This document shows positions 1-5,277 of a stretch of 5,437 nt of DNA, piece by piece. Numbering within the stretch: the first letter of the stretch is position 1; each line of letters begins with the position of its first letter. The notes under the pieces are model-generated. The model was not told where the DNA came from. It saw only the letters and a program-made list of their open reading frames with translations, and did not search any database. The stretch lies in the NCBI GenBank assembly GCA_016292545.1, contig JAEDIG010000148.1, positions 1 to 5,437 of the forward strand. Direction: 5' to 3'. The translations under genes and the position numbers were made by a program. This stretch comes from Bacteroidaceae bacterium (GTDB taxonomy: Bacteria > Bacteroidota > Bacteroidia > Bacteroidales > Bacteroidaceae).

Positions 1-28
1 TTTTGTTGAATATCCTTTTTCTTTTTTG

Positions 29-1963
29 CTATTCCTCCATTTCCATCATGGCGGCCTCCCATTCCTCCTCAGCGGTGGTGAGCTGCCGTTTCAGCTGGGT
101 GTGCTTTTCATAGAGCGTCATGTCGGTGCTGCCTTCCGGAGTGGCCATACGGTCCTCCAGTATGCGCAGGGCCGCCTCCAGCTGCCCCACCCTTTCCTCG
201 GCCTCCTTCACCGCCTGCTCCAGCTTGCGCCTGCGGCGTGCCTGTGCCTTCTGCTCCTCATAGCTGAGCGCGCCTGCCGAGGGTGCCTGCGCCTCCTCCT
301 GCACCGGCTGTGGGGCTGCCGAGGGGCTTCCCGTGGCACTGAGCTGGTGCAGGCTTTCTATGTTGCGTCCGCGCAGGAAGTCGTAGATGCCTCCGATGTG
401 CTCGCGCACCATGCCGCCGCCGAACTCATACACCTTGGTGACGAGGCCGTCGAGGAACTCGCGGTCGTGGCTCACCACAATCACTGTGCCGTCGAACTCG
501 CGGATGGCCTCCTTGAGCACATCCTTCGAGCGCATGTCCAGATGGTTGGTGGGCTCGTCCAGTATCAGGCAATTGACGGGCTCCAGCAGCAGCTTTATCA
601 TGGCCAGACGGGTGCGTTCGCCACCCGAGAGGAACTTCACCTTCCTTTCCGAAGGCTCGCCTCCGAACATGAAGGCTCCCAGTATGTCGCGTATCCTGAG
701 GCGTATGTCGCCACGCGCCACACGGTCGATGGTGTCAAACACGGTGAGCTCCCCGTCGAGCAGCTGTGCCTGGTTCTGGGCAAAATAGCCTATCTGCACG
801 TTGTGCCCCACCTTCAGACGGCCGTCGAAGGGAATCTCGCCCAGGATGCACTTCACCAGCGTGGACTTTCCCTCGCCGTTGCGTCCCACAAAGGCCACCT
901 TCTCGCCGCGGCGGATGGTGAGGTTCACATCGTGGAACACGCAATGGCCGCCATAGCTCTTGGCCACGTCCTCGCAGATGACCGGATAGTCGCCGCTCCG
1001 CTGGCTGCAGGTGAACTTGAGGTGGAGGGCGCTGTTGTCCACCTCGTCCACCTCGATGGGCACCATCTTCTCCAGCTGTTTCAGGCGGCTCTGCACCTGG
1101 ATGGCCTTGGTGGCCTGATAGCGGAAGCGGTCCACAAAGGCACGGATGTCGGCAATCTCCTTCTGCTGGTTCTCATAGGCGCGCAACTGCTGTTCGCGCC
1201 GTTCGGCACGCAGTTTCACATATTCGTCGTAGCCCACCTTGTAGTCATACACCCTGCCGCAGGAAATCTCCAGCGTGCGGTTGGTCACGTTGTTGATGAA
1301 GGCGCGGTCGTGGCTCACCAGCACCACGGCTCCGGCCTTTGAGGCCAGGAACTGCTCCAGCCACTGGATGCTTTCGATGTCCAGGTGGTTGGTGGGCTCG
1401 TCGAGCAGGAGCACGTCGGGGTGCTGCAGCAGCAGCTTGGCCAGCTCTATGCGCATGCGCCATCCGCCGCTGAACTCGCTTGTGGGGCGGTCGAAGTCCT
1501 TGCGGTCGAAGCCCAGTCCCTGCAGCGTGCGCTCCAGTTCCGACTGGTAGTTGAGCCCTCCCATCATCTGCAGCCGCTCGTTGGCGTGGGTGAAGCGTTC
1601 CACGAGCTGCATATAGGATTCGCTCTCGTAATCAGTGCGTTGGTCCATCTGATGGTGCATTTCCCCAATCTGCCTCTCCAGGTCATGGAGCGCATTGAAG
1701 GCCGTTTCGGCCTCTTCCCTCACGGTGTGTCCGTCCGACAGCACCATCACCTGTGGCAGATAGGCCACCGTGGCCTCGCGGGGCACAGACACGGTGCCCG
1801 CCGTGGGTTGCTGCAATCCGGCTATGATCTTTAGCATTGTGCTCTTGCCGGCACCGTTTTTCCCCACCAGGGCAATCCTGTCCTTGTCGCCAATGACGAA
1901 ACTCACGTCGCTGAATAAGGGGCGTGCGCTGAATTCCACGCCCAAGTTGTCTATGCTAATCAC
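29..1963 (-). CDS. ABC-F family ATP-binding protein (ribosome-associated type)
   Basis: 644 aa with two ABC ATPase domains in one chain and no membrane segments, the ABC-F layout. Domain 1 has Walker A GKNGAGKS (34-41), signature FSGGW (164-168), Walker B with DEPTNHLD (188-195) and an H-loop SHDR (217-220). Domain 2 has Walker A GRNGEGKS (360-367), signature LSGGER (445-450), DEPTNHLD (469-476) and SHD (498-500). The EPTNHLD form of both Walker B regions is characteristic of ABC-F. The linker at about 222-320 is charged and carries RYQATKAIQVQSRLKQLEKM (281-300), the region that in this family reaches toward the P-site tRNA. Residues 565-644 are a charged, probably coiled-coil tail, as in Uup/YheS-like members, reached through a Pro/Ala/Ser-rich spacer (540-565). 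By family knowledge such proteins bind the ribosomal E site and relieve stalled or drug-bound ribosomes. The length and tail argue against a short Msr/Vga-type resistance protein. The start is GTG at 1963: no in-frame ATG exists between it and the upstream stop near 2018, and the protein begins with the usual strand of domain 1. Stop is TAG at 29-31. Which subfamily it belongs to is uncertain. Confidence 0.95.
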   Translation of the reverse strand: MISIDNLGVEFSARPLFSDVSFVIGDKDRIALVGKNGAGKSTMLKIIAGLQQPTAGTVSVPREATVAYLPQVMVLSDGHTVREEAETAFNALHDLERQIGEMHHQMDQRTDYESESYMQLVERFTHANERLQMMGGLNYQSELERTLQGLGFDRKDFDRPTSEFSGGWRMRIELAKLLLQHPDVLLLDEPTNHLDIESIQWLEQFLASKAGAVVLVSHDRAFINNVTNRTLEISCGRVYDYKVGYDEYVKLRAERREQQLRAYENQQKEIADIRAFVDRFRYQATKAIQVQSRLKQLEKMVPIEVDEVDNSALHLKFTCSQRSGDYPVICEDVAKSYGGHCVFHDVNLTIRRGEKVAFVGRNGEGKSTLVKCILGEIPFDGRLKVGHNVQIGYFAQNQAQLLDGELTVFDTIDRVARGDIRLRIRDILGAFMFGGEPSERKVKFLSGGERTRLAMIKLLLEPVNCLILDEPTNHLDMRSKDVLKEAIREFDGTVIVVSHDREFLDGLVTKVYEFGGGMVREHIGGIYDFLRGRNIESLHQLSATGSPSAAPQPVQEEAQAPSAGALSYEEQKAQARRRRKLEQAVKEAEERVGQLEAALRILEDRMATPEGSTDMTLYEKHTQLKRQLTTAEEEWEAAMMEMEE

Positions 1964-2025
1964 GATTGGTATGCTTTCTCTTGTTTGTTTGCCGTATTTT
2001 GGTGTAAAATTGACTGTTCAATGTG

Positions 2026-2056
2026 CAAAATTACAATTTTTTCTTGGCATTACAGT
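2026..2056 (-). promoter_or_regulatory. Candidate promoter of the ABC-F gene
   Basis: Read on the minus strand, TAATTTTG (2033-2026) matches the Bacteroidetes -7 box TAnnTTTG exactly. Nineteen nt upstream is only a weak -33-like ACTG (2056-2053). Transcription would start near 2019, giving a leader of about 55 nt before the GTG. It overlaps the -33 element of the divergent beta-galactosidase promoter, so the two could compete. The same place contains the small inverted repeat AAAATT-AC-AATTTT (2027-2040), which may be simple AT-richness. Confidence 0.5.
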
Positions 2057-2074
2057 GATTTTTACATAATTTTG
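2043..2074 (+). promoter_or_regulatory. Candidate promoter of the beta-galactosidase gene
   Basis: TAATTTTG at 2067-2074 fits the -7 consensus TAnnTTTG exactly. CTTG at 2043-2046 is a three-of-four match to the -33 TTTG, with 20 nt between, the usual Bacteroidetes spacing. Transcription would begin near 2081 and leave a leader of about 60 nt that is A-rich just before the ATG (AATAAAATACTAAAACAAGT) and lacks a Shine-Dalgarno sequence, as is normal in this phylum. No operator for a specific regulator is evident. Confidence 0.65.
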
Positions 2075-2140
2075 CCTTGAATAATGCATAAATCAGACCT
2101 TGGAAAGTATAACAATCATCAATAAAATACTAAAACAAGT

Positions 2141-4579
2141 ATGAATCATTTTCTAAGAAAAGCCCTTACGGGAACGGCCAAGACCCTTGTGGCCATGGCA
2201 CTGTGCATGGCTTCGCCCCACACGGTGGAGGCAAGCGCTGCACCCGGCCATTTCGAAGCCGGAAAAGGTTCCTTCATGCTGGGCGGCAAGCCCTTTGTGG
2301 TGAAGGCAGCCGAGATGCACTACCCACGCATCCCCCGGCCCTATTGGGAACACCGCATCCAGATGTGCAAGGCATTGGGGATGAACACGGTGTGCCTCTA
2401 TGTGTTCTGGAACATCCATGAGCAGGAAGAGGGCAAGTTCGACTTCACGGGCAACAACGACGTGGCCGAGTTCTGCCGTCTGGTGCAGAAGAACGGCATG
2501 TACGTGATCGTGCGCCCCGGCCCCTATGTGTGTGCCGAATGGGAGATGGGCGGCCTCCCCTGGTGGCTGCTCAAGAAAAAGGACATCAACCTGCGCCACC
2601 AGGACCCCTATTTCATGGAGCGCGTGCGCATATTCGAGCAGGAGGTGGGCAAGCAGCTGGCTCCCCTCACCATCCAGAACGGCGGCCCCATCATCATGGT
2701 GCAGGTGGAGAACGAATACGGGAGCTATGCCCAGGACAAGCCTTATGTGATGGCCATCCGCGACTGCCTGCGCGAAATCTATGGCCGGGAGCTGGCCCTC
2801 TTCCAGTGCGACTGGAGCAGCAACTTTGAGCTCAACGGCCTCGACGACCTCACGTGGACCATGAACTTCGGCACGGGTGCCGACATCGACCAGCAGTTCA
2901 AGCGCCTCGGAGAGCTGCGCCCCGATGCGCCCAGGATGTGCTCCGAATTCTGGAGCGGATGGTTCGACAAATGGGGTGCACAGCACGAAACGCGCAACGC
3001 CAAGGACATGGTGGACGGCATGGAAGCCATGCTCAAGAGGGGCATCAGCTTCTCGCTCTACATGACCCACGGAGGCACCTCGTTCGGCCACTGGGCAGGC
3101 GCCAACTCGCCCGGCTATGCCCCCGACGTCACATCCTATGACTACGACGCACCCATCAACGAATACGGCCTTGCCACCGAAAAATACCACGAGCTGCGCA
3201 CCATGATGGCCCGCTACAACGACGGCAAGAAGCTGCCCTCCATCCCCAAGGCCCCCATGCCCATCATCACGGTGCCCCGCTTTGAGCTCAAGGAGTTCAC
3301 ACCGCTCTTCAACGGCACCGACGCCAAGACCAAGGTGGTGAAGGGCAAGCCGCTGCTCACCTTCGAGGACATGGACCTGGGATGGGGCATGCTCTACTAT
3401 GACACCCGCCTGCCCAGGATTGGCGTGCCCAGTGTGCTCACGGCACAGATGCACGACTATGCCCAGGTGTTCATCAACGGCCGTTTCATAGGCAAGCTCG
3501 ACCGCGTGAAGGGCGAGGGCACGCTTGCCCTGCCCCCCGTGAACGAGGGCGATGAGCTGGAAATCCTGGTGGAGGGAATGGGCCGCGTGAACTTCGGCCA
3601 GGCCATCAAGGACTACAAGGGCATCGTGAGCGACGTGGTCATCACCGCACAGACACCCCAGATGGAAACCGTCTTCAAACCCCGCCAGTGGAACATCGCC
3701 ACCCTCTCCGACTCCTACGAGCGTGCCAGCAACGCCTTCGCCCATCAGGACCCCAATCTGGAGAACGACGGCCCCCGGCTGGGCGGCAAGCCCATGTGGA
3801 ACAAGGACGGGAAGGACCTGTTCCAGAACCGCGGCTTCTATCGCGGCACCTTCACGCTGAAGAAGGTGGGCGACACCTTCCTCAACTTCCAGACATGGGG
3901 CAAGGGACAGGTGTATGTGAACGGCCATGAGCTGGGACGCATCTGGAGCATCGGCCCCCAGCAGACACTCTACTGCCCCGGATGCTGGCTCAAGAAGGGC
4001 GAAAACGAGGTGATTGTGCTCGACATCATCGGCCCCAAGGAGGCAGTGGTGTGGGGGCAGGACAAGCCCGAGCTGAACATGCTGCAGATAGACAAGCCGC
4101 AGACACACCGGCTGGAGGGCCAGAAGCTCGACCTGAGCGGCGAGAAGCCCGTCATGGAAGGCACCCTCAAGGCCGGCAACGGCTGGCAGGAGGTGAAGTT
4201 CAGCAAGCCCGTGAGCGGCCGCTACTTCTGCATCGAGGCGCTCAACAGCCATTGGAACCGCGAATACTGCTGCATCTCCGAGCTCTATCTGCTCGACGAG
4301 AAGGGCAACCGCCTCAGCCGCGAACCCTGGAGTGTGGCATACGCCGACGATGAGGACGTGACCACCGGCAACAAGAACGGGACCAAGGTGTTCGACCTCC
4401 AGGAGAGCACCTACTGGAGCACCAACAAGGGTGTTCCCTTCCCCCACCACATCATCATCGACATGAACCAGGACCAGACCATCTCCGGTTTCCAGATACT
4501 CCCCCGCATGGAGGAGAATGCCCCTGAAAGCATCAAGGACTATCGCATCTTCGTGAAGTCCTCTGCCTTCAAGATGTAA
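2141..4579 (+). CDS. Secreted GH35 beta-galactosidase with C-terminal galactose-binding-like and F5/8-type modules
   Basis: 812 aa. Residues 1-33 are a Sec signal peptide: basic n-region (RK, 6-7), hydrophobic core TLVAMALCMA, likely cut after ASA (31-33). C22 is not in a good lipobox (Leu precedes it), so a soluble periplasmic or exported protein is more likely than a lipoprotein. Residues about 40-360 form the GH35 TIM barrel. The family signature GGPIIMVQVENEYG is at 181-194, where E192 is the expected acid/base. SEFWSGW (268-274) holds the expected nucleophile E269. VRPGPYVCAEWEMGGLPWWL (124-143) is also typical of GH35. Beta-rich modules follow: about 380-500 and 560-640 look like GH35 jelly-roll or galactose-binding-like domains (GRFIGKLDR; VYVNGHELGRIW), and 660-812 resembles an F5/8 type C (discoidin) module. 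By family it removes terminal beta-linked galactose from glycans; the linkage and natural substrate cannot be read here. The start is ATG, with an A-rich leader and a good signal peptide directly after it. No SusC/SusD, sulfatase or regulator neighbours it in the window, so it looks monocistronic. Confidence 0.95.
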   Translation: MNHFLRKALTGTAKTLVAMALCMASPHTVEASAAPGHFEAGKGSFMLGGKPFVVKAAEMHYPRIPRPYWEHRIQMCKALGMNTVCLYVFWNIHEQEEGKFDFTGNNDVAEFCRLVQKNGMYVIVRPGPYVCAEWEMGGLPWWLLKKKDINLRHQDPYFMERVRIFEQEVGKQLAPLTIQNGGPIIMVQVENEYGSYAQDKPYVMAIRDCLREIYGRELALFQCDWSSNFELNGLDDLTWTMNFGTGADIDQQFKRLGELRPDAPRMCSEFWSGWFDKWGAQHETRNAKDMVDGMEAMLKRGISFSLYMTHGGTSFGHWAGANSPGYAPDVTSYDYDAPINEYGLATEKYHELRTMMARYNDGKKLPSIPKAPMPIITVPRFELKEFTPLFNGTDAKTKVVKGKPLLTFEDMDLGWGMLYYDTRLPRIGVPSVLTAQMHDYAQVFINGRFIGKLDRVKGEGTLALPPVNEGDELEILVEGMGRVNFGQAIKDYKGIVSDVVITAQTPQMETVFKPRQWNIATLSDSYERASNAFAHQDPNLENDGPRLGGKPMWNKDGKDLFQNRGFYRGTFTLKKVGDTFLNFQTWGKGQVYVNGHELGRIWSIGPQQTLYCPGCWLKKGENEVIVLDIIGPKEAVVWGQDKPELNMLQIDKPQTHRLEGQKLDLSGEKPVMEGTLKAGNGWQEVKFSKPVSGRYFCIEALNSHWNREYCCISELYLLDEKGNRLSREPWSVAYADDEDVTTGNKNGTKVFDLQESTYWSTNKGVPFPHHIIIDMNQDQTISGFQILPRMEENAPESIKDYRIFVKSSAFKM

Positions 4580-4601
4580 ATTCCATTCATTTTTCAATCG
4601 T

Positions 4602-4637
4602 GGGGGCAGGCATTCCAACAAGTGCCTGCCCCCTTTT
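4602..4637 (+). terminator. Intrinsic terminator of the beta-galactosidase gene
   Basis: Begins 22 nt after the stop codon. GGGGGCAGGCA (4602-4612) pairs perfectly with TGCCTGCCCCC (4623-4633): an 11-bp GC-rich stem with a 10-nt loop, followed at once by TTTT. On the opposite strand the stem is equally stable but is not followed by a T-run, so it is a one-way intrinsic terminator at best, though it could still stall or protect leftward transcripts. Confidence 0.85.
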
Positions 4638-4711
4638 CCGTTGATGGGGAGGCTGCTTTCCGGCAGGAAGAACAGGCTGATTATGAGCGGGAGAAGTACT
4701 GACGTTTGCAT
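4603..4711 (-). other. Possible orphan gene start (leader plus signal-peptide-like N-terminus), status doubtful
   Basis: On the minus strand an A-rich leader (CCACTAAAAAAAACAACC, typical of Bacteroidetes start regions) precedes an ATG at 4711 that opens MQTSVLLPLIISLFFLP, a hydrophobic stretch like a Sec signal core but without the usual basic residues in front. A promoter with a consensus match lies just upstream (4854-4824). The reading frame does not end here: it continues through the terminator and then antisense through the whole beta-galactosidase gene, where it is open only because of GC-biased codon use. It may be the surviving 5' end of a gene whose body was lost, the leader of an antisense RNA, or chance. 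The span given covers only the part outside the beta-galactosidase gene. Confidence 0.2.
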
Positions 4712-4792
4712 GTGTGTGGCGGTTGTTTTTTTTAGTGGTTGAATGTGGCGTTTTCTTGCGGAGCCTTTCCCCGCGCTCCTGCAGAGAGAGGG

Positions 4793-4880
4793 GGGCTTTG
4801 CGGCTCCTGATTGAATCACGCTGCAAAGTTACTGCTTGTTCCTGACTCCACAAAGGGTTGTTCCGCCTTCCGCAAAGCCC
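4793..4880. repeat. 11-bp inverted repeat flanking the orphan promoter
   Basis: GGGCTTTGCGG (4793-4803) and CCGCAAAGCCC (4870-4880) are perfect reverse complements separated by 66 nt. The orphan leftward promoter (4824-4854) lies wholly within the loop. The left arm also overlaps the alternative GGAGCC/GGCTCC stem, so the two pairings would compete in RNA. The repeat may be a remnant of an element end or a regulatory palindrome; nothing in the sequence decides. Confidence 0.55.
4824..4854 (-). promoter_or_regulatory. Orphan leftward promoter with consensus match
   Basis: On the minus strand TTTG (4854-4851), then 19 nt, then TAACTTTG (4831-4824): an exact fit to the Bacteroidetes vegetative consensus TTTG-N19/20-TAnnTTTG, and the best promoter match in the window. 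Transcription would start near 4817 and run toward the 3' end of the convergent beta-galactosidase gene. No intact gene lies downstream, so the product would be a short RNA, an antisense RNA, or the transcript of a lost gene. Confidence 0.6.
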
Positions 4881-4944
4881 TGTTCCGGATTTCGTGCAAA
4901 CAAGGGTCTCCCCCCCCCGCCATCGCCCGAATCCACACCCAAGG

Positions 4945-4969
4945 GGTAACCCGGGTAACCGCGGTAACC
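4945..4969 (+). repeat. Array A: three GGTAACC units at 9-bp period
   Basis: GGTAACC at 4945-4951, 4954-4960 and 4963-4969, separated by the 2-nt spacers CG and GC. The upstream flank is AATCCACACCCAAGG. The unit is near-palindromic (GGTNACC), so the centre base sets its orientation. Confidence 0.95.
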
Positions 4970-5066
4970 GGGCAAATGCGGGGGGATGGGATTTTGCCGC
5001 CTTGCGAAGAAAAAAATTCTCCTTCCCCTGCAAAGTCCTATCAGCCCCCGAGCGGCATGCACCCCC

Positions 5067-5091
5067 GGTTACCGCGGTTACCTCGGTTACC
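5067..5091 (-). repeat. Array B: three GGTTACC units, inverted relative to array A
   Basis: GGTTACC at 5067-5073, 5076-5082 and 5085-5091 with spacers GC and TC, the reverse complement of the array A unit. It is followed by the palindrome CACATGTG (5093-5100) and then TGGATT. Together with array A it forms the arms of unit 1; with array C it encloses the AT palindrome. Confidence 0.95.
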
Positions 5092-5130
5092 CCACATGTG
5101 TGGATTTGCAGGGGGGGGGGTATATATATA

Positions 5131-5173
5131 GGTTTAATAATATATAATATATATATTATATATTATTAAAACC
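5131..5173. repeat. 38-bp perfect AT-only palindrome with GG/CC ends
   Basis: Positions 5133-5170 are perfectly self-complementary (19-bp arms, no loop, A and T only). With one bulged A (5171), the pairing extends to GG (5131-5132) with CC (5172-5173). It is preceded by G10 and then a (TA)5 run (5121-5130). As DNA it could extrude a cruciform or melt easily; as RNA it would be a long AU hairpin, but no T-run of terminator type follows it. It lies between array pairs A/B and C/D. Confidence 0.9.
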
Positions 5174-5197
5174 ATTTCCCCACACAAAAACACGTGA

Positions 5198-5222
5198 GGT
5201 AACCGCGGTAACCGCGGTAACC
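5198..5222 (+). repeat. Array C: three GGTAACC units at 9-bp period
   Basis: GGTAACC at 5198-5204, 5207-5213 and 5216-5222 with identical GC spacers, so the core reads GGTAACCGC repeated. It is preceded by the palindrome CACGTG (5191-5196), in the place where the other arrays carry CACATGT-like sequence. Confidence 0.95.
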
Positions 5223-5240
5223 CGGACAACACACACCTCT

Positions 5241-5265
5241 GGTTACCCCGGTTACCCGGGTTACC
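5241..5265 (-). repeat. Array D: three GGTTACC units, inverted relative to array C
   Basis: GGTTACC at 5241-5247, 5250-5256 and 5259-5265 with spacers CC and CG. It is followed by CCACATGT, the same flank as array B, which shows that the repeated module is larger than the heptamers alone. Confidence 0.95.
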
Positions 5266-5277
5266 CCACATGTTTTT

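Larger units (their letters stand above)
4638..4909. other. Non-coding stretch between terminator and repeat cluster
   Basis: No convincing gene. Short frames exist on both strands, but none has a family match I recognise, and the longer ones simply run into the 9-bp repeats or antisense into the beta-galactosidase. What it holds is the leftward promoter, a GC-rich potential stem (GGAGCC at 4760-4765 with GGCTCC at 4802-4807, helped by CCCC 4769-4772 facing the G-run at 4790-4795), and a T8 run near 4726-4733. Confidence 0.6.
4910..5120. repeat. Inverted-repeat unit 1 bounded by C9 and G10 tracts
   Basis: A 211-bp unit starting with nine C (4910-4918) and ending with ten G (5111-5120), so its outermost ends are complementary. 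Inside these, AATCCACAC (4930-4938) matches the reverse complement of GTGTGGATT (5098-5106), then come the two inverted three-unit arrays (4945-4969 and 5067-5091). The arm 4930-4971 matches the reverse complement of 5065-5106 at about 36 of 42 positions by hand count. The 95-nt interior contains GGCAAA (4971-4976) and TTTGCC, a G6 run and C5 runs that could pair further. Homopolymer lengths may be imprecise in the assembly. Confidence 0.7.
5186..5277. repeat. Inverted-repeat unit 2 (arrays C and D with shared flanks)
   Basis: A compact version of unit 1. AAAAACACGTGA (5186-5197) followed by array C faces array D followed by CCACATGTTTTT (5266-5277). The flanks agree at 10 of 12 positions, and the intervening loop (5226-5240) is only about 15 nt, so a single transcript would fold into a long GC-rich hairpin. 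There are no C/G homopolymer ends as in unit 1. It ends in TTTTT on the plus strand, so it could also act as a rightward terminator. Confidence 0.75.

Noticed and set aside
26..1342. 438-codon plus-strand open frame opposite the ABC-F gene
   Set aside because: Low-complexity His/Leu/Ala composition and complete overlap with a gene carrying all ABC motifs: a shadow frame.
29..1963. Antibiotic-resistance ABC-F (Msr/Vga/Lsa type)
   Set aside because: At 644 aa with a long charged C-terminal coiled-coil tail it resembles Uup/YheS-like housekeeping members, and there is no resistance gene or mobile-element context on either side.
2153..4819. Very long minus-strand open frame (888 codons) antisense to the beta-galactosidase
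   Set aside because: It starts at a GTG, is rich in Leu, His, Val, Ala and Gly as expected for an antisense shadow of a GC-biased gene, has no recognisable domain, and lies over an unmistakable GH35 gene. Only its first stretch, near the orphan promoter, was kept as a separate observation.
4587..5169. Several 77-148 codon frames across the repeat cluster
   Set aside because: They consist largely of the 9-bp repeat read as tripeptides, use non-ATG or unsupported starts, and differ on every strand and frame without one standing out.
4945..5265. CRISPR array
   Set aside because: The repeats are 7 bp at a 9-bp period with no unique spacers of 30 bp or so, and no cas genes are present.
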